Counted from the stretch's first letter, positions 25,164-35,144 are shown. The stretch: 64,000 nucleotides of DNA from Alcanivorax jadensis T9 (GCF_000756655.1 NZ_ARXU01000006.1:62001-126000); one strand, 5' to 3'. The notes: generated from the letters alone by a model not told the origin. Program-made: numbers and translations.

Positions 25164-26978
25164 TCAGTACATGGAATCAATCAGGTGCTTGTGTTTTTTC
25201 TCCACGAAGGAACGCTTCAGCTTCATGGTGGCAGTCAGCTCCTCATCTTCGGCGGTGAGCAGCACGTCGATCAGGCGGAAATACTTGATCTGTTCCACCT
25301 GGGCGAACTGTTTGTTCACATCGGTAATGATGCTGTCGATCAGGTCAACGACCTCTTTGGCACGACACAGGGAGGCGAAGTTGGAAAACGGCACCTGGCG
25401 GTCCTGGGCATATTTCTCCACGTTTTCCTGATCGATCATGATCAGGCAGGTGAGATACTTGCGCTGATCACCAATCACCACGGCATCAGAAATATACGGG
25501 GAAAACTTCATCCGACTTTCGATTTCCGCCGGCGTGATATTCTTGCCGCCGGCAGTGATGATGATGTCTTTCAAACGGCCGGTGATGGTGAGCATGCCGT
25601 CTTCCAGACGCCCTACATCGCCGGTGTGCAGCCAGCCGTCGCGGATATCTTCAGCGGTTTTTTCCGGCTTGCGCCAGTAACCGGCGAACACATGGTCGCC
25701 ACGCACCAGCACTTCCCCGTTTTCGGCAATCCGTACCTCGGTATCGGGTAGCGGCTCGCCCACGGAGCCGACCTGGGCCCGGTCTTTGCTGTTAAGCGAT
25801 ACTACCCCGGTGGTTTCGGTCATGCCGTAGCCTTCATAGAGCGGCACGCCCAGGGCCTGGAACCAGCGAATCAGATCCGGCGAGATCGGCGCCGCGCCGG
25901 TAGTGCCCCGACGCAGGCGCGCCATACCGATCAGGTCGCGTACATTGCGCAGCACCAGCAGATTCCAGAACTGGTAATGCAGCCAGGAAAGCGCTGAGCG
26001 TTTGCGCTCACAGTGCCAGCCATCCCCGGCGGCAAGAGCCCGGTCGAAACACCAGCGGCCGAAACCGGTGGCTTCGTCTCGCAGGGTCATCATGGAGCTA
26101 TAGATTTTTTCCCACAGTCGCGGCACTGCGGCAAAGGTATTGGGCGACACTTCACGCAGGTTCTCGAACACGGTTTCCGGGCTTTCCGCAAAGTTCACGG
26201 TACAGCCCTTGAAGATGGGCACTTCCACCGACACCAGCCGTTCCAGAATATGACACAGGGGCAAGAAGCAGAGCTGGTCGTCATCCTTGTGGGCTTCCAG
26301 CACCTGCTCACCGGCGGCAAGCTGGAACAGCACATTGCGGTGGCTGATCATGGCGCCCTTGGGCGCGCCGGTGGTGCCGGAGGTGTAGATCAACATGCGG
26401 ATGTCATCGGGCTGACTTTGCGCAATACTGGCGCTGAATTGTGCTTCCGCATCAGGGATCTGCTCGCTCAGGGCGTAGAGTTCATCCAGGAACATGACCA
26501 TGGGATCGTCAAAATCCCGCAGACCCTTGCGATCGAACACGATCACTTTTTTCAAGGTGGGCACCTGATCGCGCACGGTCAGGTACTTGTCCAGCTGTTC
26601 GTCGTTTTCCACAAACAGAAAAGCGGAACCACTGTCGTTGACCAGGTAGGCCAGCTGATCGGCACTGTCCGTGGTATAGACGCCATTGCTGACGCCGCCG
26701 GCCCCGGCGATACCCAGATCGCAGTACAGCCATTCCTTGTTGTCTTCACTAAGAATGGAGACCGGCTGGCCCCGCTCCAGGCCCAGAGACAATAGCGCCA
26801 CGCCGATGGCGCGGGCTTTTTCGTAATAGTCCTGCCAGCTATAGCTCTGCCAGATGCCCAGGTCCTTTTCACGGTGCGCAATGCGCGCTCCCCGTTCCAG
26901 GCATTGCTGGCGCCACAGTTTGACCACGGTATCGCAACCGTGGAGAAGGGTCGGTGCGTTGTTGGTTGTTGTCATCAT
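25164..26978 (-). CDS. AMP-forming long-chain acyl-CoA synthetase in a liv-type operon
   Basis: A 604-residue FAA1-like ligase. The AMP-binding motif IYTSGTTGAPKGA is near residue 183, GYGMTETTGVVSLNS near 395, and the hinge TGRLKDIIITAGGKNITPAEIE near 480. The ATG-ATG start overlaps the livF-type stop by one base (TGATG), so it is translationally coupled. It would convert an imported carboxylic acid to its CoA ester. Placement between transporter and binding-protein genes is a recurrent arrangement in proteobacteria and suggests coupling of uptake to activation. Confidence 0.88.
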   Translation of the reverse strand: MMTTTNNAPTLLHGCDTVVKLWRQQCLERGARIAHREKDLGIWQSYSWQDYYEKARAIGVALLSLGLERGQPVSILSEDNKEWLYCDLGIAGAGGVSNGVYTTDSADQLAYLVNDSGSAFLFVENDEQLDKYLTVRDQVPTLKKVIVFDRKGLRDFDDPMVMFLDELYALSEQIPDAEAQFSASIAQSQPDDIRMLIYTSGTTGAPKGAMISHRNVLFQLAAGEQVLEAHKDDDQLCFLPLCHILERLVSVEVPIFKGCTVNFAESPETVFENLREVSPNTFAAVPRLWEKIYSSMMTLRDEATGFGRWCFDRALAAGDGWHCERKRSALSWLHYQFWNLLVLRNVRDLIGMARLRRGTTGAAPISPDLIRWFQALGVPLYEGYGMTETTGVVSLNSKDRAQVGSVGEPLPDTEVRIAENGEVLVRGDHVFAGYWRKPEKTAEDIRDGWLHTGDVGRLEDGMLTITGRLKDIIITAGGKNITPAEIESRMKFSPYISDAVVIGDQRKYLTCLIMIDQENVEKYAQDRQVPFSNFASLCRAKEVVDLIDSIITDVNKQFAQVEQIKYFRLIDVLLTAEDEELTATMKLKRSFVEKKHKHLIDSMY

Positions 26979-27781
26979 CAGCGCCAGGTCTTCTTTCGTT
27001 TCCAGCGTTTTTCCGGTCGGTCATCCCCCGCCGACTGGCCCAGATAGAACTCGCGAATATCGTCACTGGCGAGCAGTTCCTCGGCGCTGCCATCCATGAC
27101 GATGCGGCCGGTTTCCAGCACATAGCCATGATCCGCCGTGTTCAGCGCCACCTGGGCGTTCTGTTCCACCAGCAGCAGGGTCACGCCCTGCTCCTTGTTG
27201 AGCCGACGAACGATGGCGAAGATTTCCTGCACCAGCAGCGGCGACAGCCCCAGGGACGGCTCATCCAGCAACATCAGCGACGGTCGAGACATGAGCCCGC
27301 GACCGATAGCCAGCATCTGTTGTTGGCCACCAGACAGGGTGCCGGCAGGCTGGTTGCGGCGCTCCAGCAGGATCGGGAAATAGTCATACACCATTTCCAT
27401 GTCCTGGCGGATGCCCGCCTTGTCGCGGCGGATGTAGGCGCCCATGGCCAGGTTTTCTTCCACGGTCAGAAACGGAAACACTTCCCGGCCTTCCGGTACG
27501 TGGGCAATGCCTTGGCGCACCAGGGCATCCGGCTCGCGGCCCTGGATCGCTTCTCCGGCCAGGGTAATGCTGCCCTTTCGCGGAGCCAGTGCCCCGGAAA
27601 TGGTTTTCATCAGGGTGGTCTTGCCGGCGCCGTTGGCGCCGAGAATGGCAACCACCTTGCCCTCGAATACATCGATGGACACCCCGCGCAGGGCCATCAC
27701 CGGGCCGTAGAAAGCTTCCAGGTTTTTCACCTGCAGCAGCGGCTGGGCATCATTCATGGTTTCTTTCTGCAGTGCACTCAT
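26978..27781 (-). CDS. livF: Branched-chain-type ABC transporter ATP-binding protein LivF
   Basis: A 267-residue cytoplasmic ATPase. Walker A GANGAGKT is near residue 48, the signature LSGGQQQMLAIGRGL near 146, and Walker B LMLLDEPSLGL follows. It starts with ATG overlapping the livG-type stop (ATGA), with GGAGG upstream. It pairs with the LivG-type ATPase to power the membrane permeases encoded upstream. Confidence 0.9.
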   Translation of the reverse strand: MSALQKETMNDAQPLLQVKNLEAFYGPVMALRGVSIDVFEGKVVAILGANGAGKTTLMKTISGALAPRKGSITLAGEAIQGREPDALVRQGIAHVPEGREVFPFLTVEENLAMGAYIRRDKAGIRQDMEMVYDYFPILLERRNQPAGTLSGGQQQMLAIGRGLMSRPSLMLLDEPSLGLSPLLVQEIFAIVRRLNKEQGVTLLLVEQNAQVALNTADHGYVLETGRIVMDGSAEELLASDDIREFYLGQSAGDDRPEKRWKRKKTWR

Positions 27782-28548
27782 GAGGTTGCCTCCGTGCCCA
27801 GATAGGCTTCGATCACCTTGGGATCCGCCTGCACTTCGGCGGCCGTGCCCATAGCCAGTGGTCGGCCTTCCGAGACCGCCAGCACCCGGTTGGACACCCG
27901 CGATACCAGGCTCATGTCGTGCTCGACCATCAGTACCGTCAGGCCCAGATCTTTCTGCATGTCCTCAATCCACCAGGCCATGTTCTGGGTTTCTTCCACG
28001 CTCAGGCCGGAGGCCGGCTCATCGAGCAGGATCAGCTTCGGCTCGCTGGACAGGGCCCGGGCGATTTCCACTACCTTGCGCACCCCGTAAGGCAGTCCGG
28101 CAATCAGCTTGTCCCGGTAGGCGGCCAGGTCGAGGAAGTCGATCACCTCTTCCACCAACAGACGATGCTGCCGTTCACTGCGCCTTACCTTGGGCAGGAA
28201 CAACAGCTCCTCGAACCAGCGGGTATTGCGGCGGCAATGACGACCGATCAACAGGTTCTGCAGTACCGAGGAGTGATCGAACAGCTCGATATTCTGGAAG
28301 GTACGAGCGATACCCAGCCCCGCCACCTTGTGAGCCGGCAGGCCGGTAATGTCCTGACCATCGAATACAATTTGTCCGGCGCTCGGTTCGTAGAGGCGAC
28401 TGATCAGATTGAAGATGGTGGATTTGCCTGCCCCGTTGGGGCCAACCAGGGTGAACACTTCGCCGGGCTCCACGGTGAAGCTGACGCCATCCACCGCTTT
28501 CACGCCGCCGAAGGAAATGGAGAGATCCTTTACCTGTAACAGACTCAT
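27778..28548 (-). CDS. livG: Branched-chain-type ABC transporter ATP-binding protein LivG
   Basis: A 256-residue ATPase. Walker A GPNGAGKST is near residue 36 and LILLDEPASGLS near 165, with the long insertion after Walker A typical of LivG (LIGRHCRRNTRWFEELLFL). The signature region reads LPYGVRKVVEIARAL. It is coupled by four-base overlaps (ATGA) to both neighbours. Confidence 0.9.
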   Translation of the reverse strand: MSLLQVKDLSISFGGVKAVDGVSFTVEPGEVFTLVGPNGAGKSTIFNLISRLYEPSAGQIVFDGQDITGLPAHKVAGLGIARTFQNIELFDHSSVLQNLLIGRHCRRNTRWFEELLFLPKVRRSERQHRLLVEEVIDFLDLAAYRDKLIAGLPYGVRKVVEIARALSSEPKLILLDEPASGLSVEETQNMAWWIEDMQKDLGLTVLMVEHDMSLVSRVSNRVLAVSEGRPLAMGTAAEVQADPKVIEAYLGTEATS

Positions 28549-29642
28549 CGTTGGCGCTCCGTTTTCAGGTAAGTACGGGTGCGGCGGAACATGCCCTTGC
28601 GATACAGCGGAAACAGCTGCAGCCAGGTGCGCACCTTGAACCAGACGCCGTAGAGCCCGCGCGGTTCGTAAATCACCATGAGCAGAATCAGCAGTGCAAA
28701 CAGGGCGGTGTCCATGCCCGGGTAGGCGGCGATCTTGATGCCGGCGGCGTTATCGAAAAAATCCCGGGCGATGGCGATCAGCTGGGGCAGCAGCACCACC
28801 ACAATGGCGCCGAAGAAGGCGCCGTGCACCGAGCCCAGCCCGCCGATCACCACCTGCAGCAACAGAGTGATGGAAATCAGCACCAGGAAGCTTTCGTAAT
28901 TCACCGCCTGGGCCAGATGGGCATAGAGCGCCCCGGCCAAACCGGTGATGGCGCAGGACAGGCTGAAGGACAGGGTCTTGGCGCGGGCCACATTGACCCC
29001 CAGCGCCCGGGCGGACACTTCACTGTCACGCACGGCCAGGAAGGAACGGCCGGAGGCACTGCGCAGCAGGTTCAGATAACCCAGGGTGACCAGCACCAGC
29101 ACCGCCAGGCACAGATAGTAGAAGGCTTCCGGAGTGGCATAGCGGTCGATCTCCATGCCGAACAGGGCAATGGGTGGGGCAAATACCCCGGCGACCCCAC
29201 CGGTAATCGGCTCGGCGATAATGGCCACATCCTCGATAATGATGCTCAGCGCGAGAGTGGCGATGGCCAGATAAATGCCGCTCATGCGCAGGATCGGTCG
29301 GGAGATGATGGCGCCGATCACCCCGGAAGTAACCGCGCTGGCCAGCAAGGCGGGAAGGAAATGCCAACCGCGCAACATCAGCGCCAGATTGGTAAAGGCA
29401 CCAATGGCCATAAAGGCTGCATGCCCCAGACTGACCTGGCCGGTATGGCCGCTGATCAGCATCAATCCCAACCCCGCCAGGGACCACACCAGCACGGCTG
29501 TCAGCTCGCCTAGATAATAGGTGCCAAGCAGCCAGGGCGCGGCTACCAATAGCGCCATCAGGATGGCGTACTGGGCCAGGTGCCAGCGACCTTCAAACAG
29601 ATTGATATCGTCGTCGTAACGGCTTTTGAATCGGTTGCTCAT
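28545..29642 (-). CDS. livM: Branched-chain-type ABC transporter permease LivM
   Basis: A 365-residue inner-membrane permease with about ten hydrophobic helices and the LivM hallmarks LISGHTGQVSLGHAAFMAIGAF and VIGGLGSVHGAFFGAIVVVLL. A basic C-terminal tail (KVRTWLQLFPLYRKGMFRR) extends into the cytoplasm. It starts three bases after the livH-type stop and overlaps livG by four. Confidence 0.9.
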   Translation of the reverse strand: MSNRFKSRYDDDINLFEGRWHLAQYAILMALLVAAPWLLGTYYLGELTAVLVWSLAGLGLMLISGHTGQVSLGHAAFMAIGAFTNLALMLRGWHFLPALLASAVTSGVIGAIISRPILRMSGIYLAIATLALSIIIEDVAIIAEPITGGVAGVFAPPIALFGMEIDRYATPEAFYYLCLAVLVLVTLGYLNLLRSASGRSFLAVRDSEVSARALGVNVARAKTLSFSLSCAITGLAGALYAHLAQAVNYESFLVLISITLLLQVVIGGLGSVHGAFFGAIVVVLLPQLIAIARDFFDNAAGIKIAAYPGMDTALFALLILLMVIYEPRGLYGVWFKVRTWLQLFPLYRKGMFRRTRTYLKTERQR

Positions 29643-29645
29643 GGC

Positions 29646-30524
29646 CTACACCTTCTTCTGGCTGATCTGCGCGAACAGGCCGCCGGGGCGCAGGATCAGC
29701 ACCAGCAACATCAACACATAGGGGGCAATCTGGCCGACGCCGGAAGGCAGATAGCGGCCCGCGAACGGCTCCACGATCCCCACCAGCAGGCCACCCAGCA
29801 GCGCCCCGGGCAAGGAACCCAAACCGCCGATGACCGCCGCGGCAAACGCCTTGATACCGAACAGCAGCCCCACCGAAGGCTCCACCGCGCCCTTGGCGGC
29901 AAACATGACCCCGGCAATCGCCGCCACCACCCCGGACAGGGCCCAGACAATGGCGTTAATGCGTTTTACCGGAATGCCCATGTAGTAGGCCGCCATCTGG
30001 TTCTGGCTGCTGGCCTGCATGGCCACGCCAAGACGGGTGCGGGCAAAGAAGAAATAGAGAATGGCGGTAAGCGCCACGGTGGTAATGATGATCACCGCAT
30101 CCACCACCGGAATGATCAGCTCGCCCACCGTCCAGACCAGGCCGATAAAGGGCGTTTCCAGGGAGGTGGGATCATGGCCCCAGATCACCCCGGCCACGAA
30201 GCGGATCAGAAAGCCCAGCGCGATGGTAAGAATCACCATGGCGAATTGCGGCTGCCCGAAGATGGCGCGCAACACGAAACGATCGAGGAGGTAGCCGAAC
30301 AGGCCGAGGATCAACGCCGCCAGCGTAATGCCGACCAGAAAAGGCAGATCCGCATAGCTGGTGTTGATGAAGGTAACGCCGAGAAAGGCCCCCAGCATCA
30401 TCATGTCGCCCTGGGCGAAGTTGACCGCTTCGGATGCCTTATAGATCAATACAAAACCCAGTGCCAACAGCCCGTAAATACAGCCATTGGCAATCCCGCT
30501 GACCAGCAGCTGGAGTATATCCAT
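29646..30524 (-). CDS. livH: Branched-chain-type ABC transporter permease LivH
   Basis: A 292-residue permease with about eight helices and the LivH motifs GLLALGFVLIYKASEAVNFAQGDMM and VIGGLGSLPGALLGG. It is the first gene of the six-gene minus-strand run livH-livM-livG-livF-ligase-binding protein. The operon promoter should lie in 30525-30700, but no confident hexamers were found. Confidence 0.9.
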   Translation of the reverse strand: MDILQLLVSGIANGCIYGLLALGFVLIYKASEAVNFAQGDMMMLGAFLGVTFINTSYADLPFLVGITLAALILGLFGYLLDRFVLRAIFGQPQFAMVILTIALGFLIRFVAGVIWGHDPTSLETPFIGLVWTVGELIIPVVDAVIIITTVALTAILYFFFARTRLGVAMQASSQNQMAAYYMGIPVKRINAIVWALSGVVAAIAGVMFAAKGAVEPSVGLLFGIKAFAAAVIGGLGSLPGALLGGLLVGIVEPFAGRYLPSGVGQIAPYVLMLLVLILRPGGLFAQISQKKV

Positions 30525-30716
30525 GGTCCCTCTCTCCCGGGGGGTTATTATTCTGTTGCTTTTTTATTCAATGGACCCGAGCCTAGCGGAAGTCCGACAT
30601 TCTCACCAGTATGTAAAATGTAACAGGATCAGAATGAGATTGAAGGGGCTTCCTGGTCCTGCATTCTCCGCCACTTCCGGTATGCTTGACTGTCATCCAG
30701 CAGACCTCAGTACACC

Positions 30717-31313
30717 ATGAATGTAAATGATCGCCATCGCATTGATGACATTGCCCGGGTTCTCGGTCGGGCGTTTTATCAGGATCCGCTTTTCACTTAT
30801 TTCTTTCCGGATGACCAGCGCCGCCAGGCGTTGTCGCATCATACCTTTCGCTTCCTGGCCCTCCATGCGCACCACCGGGGAGAAATCTGCACCACGCCGG
30901 GAACCGTGGTCGGGGCTGCCGTGTGGCTGCCATCCCAGGCATTGCATCGCAGTGTGCTGGATATGGTGCGCTTTGGTGCCCTGCCCATGTTGCGCCAGGG
31001 ACCGACGGCGGTGAAACGGCAGCTGGATGCCGGGGATGCCATGCAAAAGGTGCATGACGCGCTGATGCAAAAGCCTCACGCCTACCTGTTATTGCTGGGG
31101 ATTGATCCGCAGAAGCAGGGCCAGGGGCTGGCCACACGGCTGTTGCAGCCAACGCTGGACCGGCTGGATCGGGAAGGACTGTCTGCCTATCTGGATACCC
31201 ATAACCCGGACAATGTGTCTCTGTACCGGCGTTTCGGGTTTGAGGTGGTGCATGAGGCGCTGATGCCGGGAACGGAGGTGCGGCACTGGGCGATGGTGCG
31301 GGGAAACCGCTAG
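30717..31313 (+). CDS. GNAT-family N-acetyltransferase
   Basis: A 198-residue acetyltransferase. The acetyl-CoA site is visible as LLLLGIDPQKQGQGLATRLLQP (motif A, Q-x-x-G-x-G/A), followed by NVSLYRRFGFEVV (motif B). The N-terminal half resembles GNATs found beside ABC or drug-tolerance genes (AFYQDPLFTYFFPDD). The target could be an amine of a small molecule or a protein N-terminus; nothing here decides. It is divergent from the liv operon. Confidence 0.85.
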   Translation: MNVNDRHRIDDIARVLGRAFYQDPLFTYFFPDDQRRQALSHHTFRFLALHAHHRGEICTTPGTVVGAAVWLPSQALHRSVLDMVRFGALPMLRQGPTAVKRQLDAGDAMQKVHDALMQKPHAYLLLLGIDPQKQGQGLATRLLQPTLDRLDREGLSAYLDTHNPDNVSLYRRFGFEVVHEALMPGTEVRHWAMVRGNR

Positions 31314-31331
31314 CGAGGAACGTCCCTCGCA

Positions 31332-31394
31332 GTTGGAGCTTTGTTCACAAAGCGAACCGGCCTGCCTGATTCGCCATGCGAGCATGGCTCCAAC
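31332..31394. repeat. Paired REP palindromes (inverted doublet)
   Basis: Copies at 31332-31356 (core GCTTTGTTCACAAAGC) and 31370-31394 (core GCCATGCGAGCATGGC) in opposite orientation. The doublet lies between the convergent GNAT and ABC-F genes. Confidence 0.8.
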
Positions 31395-31410
31395 GGAGGG
31401 AAAGCCGGGT

Positions 31411-33000
31411 TCAGCCTACGCCCTGACTTTTCAGGTAATCGTCGTAGCTACCGTGGAAGTCGACGATACCGGTGGGAGTGATTTCAATAATCCGGGTGGC
31501 CAGGGAGGACACGAATTCCCGGTCGTGGCTGACGAACAGCAAGGTACCCGGGTAGTTTTCCAGCGCCAGGTTCAAGGACTCGATGCATTCCATGTCCATG
31601 TGGTTGGTGGGCTCATCCAGCAGCAGGATGTTGGGCCGTTGCAGCATGATCTTGCCGAACAACATACGTCCCTGCTCGCCCCCGGAGATCACCTTCACGG
31701 ATTTACCGATATCTTTCTGGGAAAACAGCAGCCGCCCCAGGGTGCCCCGGATGACCTGTTCATCATCCTTTTCCTGACCCCACTGGTTCATCCAGGCAAA
31801 CAGGTCCATATCGTCGGCAAAGTCGCGGGCGTGATCCTGAGCGTAGTAGCCCCGCTCACTGTTCTCGGACCATTTCACTTCCCCGGCGGTGGGCTCCAGC
31901 TCCCCCACCAGACAGCGCAGCAGGGTGGATTTGCCGATACCGTTGGGGCCGATAATGGCGATCCGCTCGCCCACTTCCACACGCAGGTCCAGGCCGGAAA
32001 ACAGTTCCTGGTCAAAAGTCTTGGCCAGGCCTTTCACTTCCAGCGCGTTGCGGAACAACTTCTTGTCCTGCTCGAAAATGATGTAAGGGTTCTGACGGCT
32101 GGAGGGTTTCACTTCATCCAGCTTGATCTTGTCGATCTGCTTGGCGCGGCTGGTGGCCTGCTTGGACTTGGAGGCGTTGGCGCTAAAGCGGCTGACGAAG
32201 GTTTTCAGCTCGGCGATCTGCTGTTTCTTCTTGGCATTGTCCGAATGCAGGCGCTCGCGGGCCTGGGTGGCCGCGGTCATGTATTCATCATAGTTGCCCG
32301 GGTAGAGGCGCACCTCGCCGTAATCCAGATCTGCCATATGGGTGCAGACGCTGTTGAGGAAGTGGCGATCGTGGGAAATGATGACCATGGTGCACTGGCG
32401 CTGGTTGAGAACCTCTTCCAGCCAGCGGATGGTATTGATGTCCAGGTTGTTGGTGGGCTCATCCAGCAACATGATTTCCGGGTCGGCGAACAGGGCCTGG
32501 GCCAACAGCACACGCAGCTTCCAGCCGGGGGCGATTTCGCTCATTGGGCCGAAGTGCTGCTCCACCGGAATATCCAGACCCAGCAACAGTTCACCGGCGC
32601 GGGATTCGGCGGTGTAGCCGTCCAGCTCGGCGAATTCCGCTTCCAGCTCACCGGCGCGGATGCCATCTTCCTCGCTCATTTCCGCCTTGGCGTAGATGCC
32701 GTCGCGCTCTTCCTTGATCTTCCACAACTCTTCGTTGCCCATGATCACGGTGTCCACCACCGAGTATTTCTCGTAGGCGAATTGATCCTGGCGCAGCTTG
32801 CCGATGCGCTCGTCCGGGTCCTTGGACACATTGCCGGCGGACGGCTCCAGGTCGCCCCCGAGGATCTTCATCAGGGTGGATTTGCCGCAGCCGTTGGCGC
32901 CGATCAGGCCGTAACGGTTGCCGTTGCCGAATTTCACGGACACGTTTTCAAACAGCGGTTTGGCACCGAACTGCATGGTTAGGTTGGCGGTTGTAAGCAA
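31411..33000 (-). CDS. ABC-F ATPase, YbiT-like
   Basis: A 529-residue soluble protein with two ATPase cassettes and no membrane segments. The start is placed at TTG 33000 because [17 protein letters not shown] then matches the family N-terminus and the length equals that of YbiT (about 530); upstream codons do not fit. Walker A motifs are GANGCGKST (near 37) and GPNGIGKST, and Walker B motifs are [12 protein letters not shown] and [12 protein letters not shown]. The linker is helical and charged. ABC-F proteins act on ribosomes as translation factors or antibiotic-protection proteins. Confidence 0.88.
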   Translation of the reverse strand: MLTTANLTMQFGAKPLFENVSVKFGNGNRYGLIGANGCGKSTLMKILGGDLEPSAGNVSKDPDERIGKLRQDQFAYEKYSVVDTVIMGNEELWKIKEERDGIYAKAEMSEEDGIRAGELEAEFAELDGYTAESRAGELLLGLDIPVEQHFGPMSEIAPGWKLRVLLAQALFADPEIMLLDEPTNNLDINTIRWLEEVLNQRQCTMVIISHDRHFLNSVCTHMADLDYGEVRLYPGNYDEYMTAATQARERLHSDNAKKKQQIAELKTFVSRFSANASKSKQATSRAKQIDKIKLDEVKPSSRQNPYIIFEQDKKLFRNALEVKGLAKTFDQELFSGLDLRVEVGERIAIIGPNGIGKSTLLRCLVGELEPTAGEVKWSENSERGYYAQDHARDFADDMDLFAWMNQWGQEKDDEQVIRGTLGRLLFSQKDIGKSVKVISGGEQGRMLFGKIMLQRPNILLLDEPTNHMDMECIESLNLALENYPGTLLFVSHDREFVSSLATRIIEITPTGIVDFHGSYDDYLKSQGVG

Positions 33001-33134
33001 TGTTTTGTACCGGTTGGAAAAGCGAAAAGCGCGGCTGACGACCGTCGAAATCAAGAGGGCCAGCGGCGTAGGAGTGCGCGAAGCGCGCGCATTGTCGCAC
33101 AGCGGTCGCCTCCGGGACAGAGCCAGAAGCGAGT

Positions 33135-33342
33135 GTAGGGTGCACTGAGCCTAAGGCGAACTGCACCACCCGGCGTTGGATTGGCTCAGACACCGTAGGG
33201 TGGATTAGCCGAAGGCGTAATCCACCAAAGCCACCACCCGCACGTCGGACCCTATGATGGTGGATTACGGCCTTCGGCCTAATCCACCCTACCCCTGCCG
33301 CGCCGGAATGGTGCAGTTCGCCTTAGGCTCAGTGCACCCTAC
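33135..33342. repeat. Nested inverted repeats of two TAGGGTG families
   Basis: The outer arms 33135-33168 and 33309-33342 (GTAGGGTGCACTGAGCC...) are perfect 34-bp inverses. Inside them lies a second inverted repeat, 33195-33227 and 33258-33292 (GTAGGGTGGATTAGCC...), of the family seen at 19622 and 22759. The outer family recurs at 48163. One element appears to have inserted into the other. Confidence 0.85.
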
Positions 33343-33370
33343 GGGGGGAGATCCGGGTAGAGGAACGGTG

Positions 33371-33904
33371 CTAGTAGCCGGTGAACAGCTCGGCGGATTC
33401 GCCTTCCAGCACATAGCCTGCGGTGCCGTATTCGGTGTCCTGGCTGGAGACCTTGAGGTTGCCTTCCAGCCACAGGGCCTCGAACACCAGGTCCAGGGGC
33501 ACACCCTGCCCTTTCATCTTCACCAGGATAATCTGGTTACGGGGCGGCGGTGGCGTGTGGATACAGGCGCCGAAGTACGGCACCAGCAGGAATTCACGCA
33601 CGTATTCCTCATCTCCATCCAGGGGCACCCCATAGCCGGGCAGGCGCACGACGGTGTTATCCAGCTCGGCCTTCAGCGGCGCTTCCCGCCAGGCCTTGTC
33701 GATGGCATCCATCATTTGCTCGCCACGGGCATCACCGTCATCGATATCTTCCGGTGGCTGATCACCGTAAATTTCGCTGAATAACCCCTCATAGACCGCA
33801 TTGACGTCGTAGTCCGCAGGGACTAGATCATCCCATTCCAGTTCGCGGGCCGCCCAGCCCGGCAAGCTGATCAACAGACATAGAAAGATGATCAGACTAC
33901 GCAT
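33371..33904 (-). CDS. DUF3299 periplasmic protein of the zinc-uptake cluster (ZrgD-like)
   Basis: A 177-residue exported protein. The signal peptide is residues 1-18 (MRSLIIFLCLLISLPGWA). The body includes WDDLVPADYD and the DUF3299 motif VREFLLVPYFGACIHTPPPPRNQI with a single cysteine. The gene immediately follows a FtsX-like permease, as in the Zur-controlled zrg cluster of Vibrio cholerae. Its exact role in zinc acquisition is unknown. Confidence 0.82.
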   Translation of the reverse strand: MRSLIIFLCLLISLPGWAARELEWDDLVPADYDVNAVYEGLFSEIYGDQPPEDIDDGDARGEQMMDAIDKAWREAPLKAELDNTVVRLPGYGVPLDGDEEYVREFLLVPYFGACIHTPPPPRNQIILVKMKGQGVPLDLVFEALWLEGNLKVSSQDTEYGTAGYVLEGESAELFTGY

Positions 33905-33905
33905 A

Positions 33906-35144
33906 TCAGTTCCTCGGGGTCAGGCCATCGGCCAGGCTGTTGCGGAAGGCTTTTTCCGCTGGAATCAGGCCGGCCAGGGAACCGGCCAGCAGGATCGCCG
34001 CAAGGGTAGGCAATTCCCGCACCGACAGGAAGGTGTCCGGCAGGCGCAGGGACCATTCCGCCAGTGCCAGCGGCGCCAGTGCCCACTGTGCCACAAACAG
34101 CAGCGTCAGCCCCAGCAGGCTGCCGATCACCGTGACAAGCAGACTCTCGCCCACGATCACGCCATAGACGGCAAGCCGACCGGCGCCAGCGGCGCGCAGC
34201 ACCGCCAGTTCGTGGCGGCGCCCTTCCAGGGCAGCCAGAATGGTGGACACCAGCACCAGTAACGCCACCAGCAATACCGCCATGGAGGTGGCCCGCAGGG
34301 CGTTTTCCCCCACCGCTGTCATGCGCCATAGTCGCTGCAGCTGGACACCGGGAATAATGGCGCTTAGCGGTTCTGCCTTATAGCGGGACAATTCCCGTTG
34401 CAGGCTGAGTACGGCGGTGCGTCGCTCCAGACCCAGCATCACTGCATTGACCGAATCCGGAGTGTCGGCCCGTTGACCGGGCCGGGGCGGTAGCCCGGAA
34501 CGAAACTGGCCGCCGCTGTGAATGGCGGCCATGCCGGCCAGGGAAACATGCACGCTCTGATCCACCGGGGTGCCGGTAGCGGACAGCACGCCCACCACAG
34601 TAAACGGGTGGTTATCGTGCTCGATAATGGCTGGTCCGCTGGCACCATGGGCCAGCACCATATCGTCTCCCAGCTGATAGCCCAGCCGTTGGGCCACCGC
34701 ACTACCGAGCACCACCTGATCCGCGCCGGCAAACCATTGCCCGTCAGCCAGGGACAGCGCCTGGTCCCGTCCATAGCGATAATGGGCCAGGTAGCTGTCG
34801 TTGGTGGCCACTACCGGGAAGCCTCGATGGGAGTCGCCCAGAGCAATGGGAATCCACCACTTCACGTCCGGGTGGTCGGCCAGATGCTCCACCGTGTCCC
34901 AGCGAATGCCGGCGGTGGGGTCACTGAGCCGGAACACGCTGTACAGCAGGATATTCATGGGCCCGCCCCGGGCGCTGACAATCAGATCAATGCCGGACAC
35001 GGTGCTGGCAAAATTGGCGCGCACCTGGTGACGCAGCCGCTCGATGCCCACGATCATCACCAGACTCAGAGCGATGGCCACCACGATCAGGGTGGCAGAG
35101 GTTTTACGCGTGTGCAGGGAGGCGAGCACAATTCTAGGCAGCAT
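33906..35144 (-). CDS. FtsX-like ABC permease of the zinc-uptake cluster (ZrgB-like)
   Basis: A 412-residue permease of the MacB/FtsX type: an N-terminal helix (about 18-38, TLIVVAIALSLVMIVGI), a large periplasmic domain (about 45-280) and three C-terminal helices with FtsX sequence (MAVLLVALLVLVSTILAALEGRRHELAVLRAAGAG). This architecture typically transmits force to the periplasm rather than moving a small solute directly. It overlaps the ATPase gene by 11 bases, so the two form one complex. Confidence 0.85.
   Translation of the reverse strand: MLPRIVLASLHTRKTSATLIVVAIALSLVMIVGIERLRHQVRANFASTVSGIDLIVSARGGPMNILLYSVFRLSDPTAGIRWDTVEHLADHPDVKWWIPIALGDSHRGFPVVATNDSYLAHYRYGRDQALSLADGQWFAGADQVVLGSAVAQRLGYQLGDDMVLAHGASGPAIIEHDNHPFTVVGVLSATGTPVDQSVHVSLAGMAAIHSGGQFRSGLPPRPGQRADTPDSVNAVMLGLERRTAVLSLQRELSRYKAEPLSAIIPGVQLQRLWRMTAVGENALRATSMAVLLVALLVLVSTILAALEGRRHELAVLRAAGAGRLAVYGVIVGESLLVTVIGSLLGLTLLFVAQWALAPLALAEWSLRLPDTFLSVRELPTLAAILLAGSLAGLIPAEKAFRNSLADGLTPRN

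Noticed and set aside
31333-32982. Plus-strand ORF of 549 codons
   Set aside because: Antisense to the ABC-F gene, which has clear Walker motifs. No start signal or recognisable domain.
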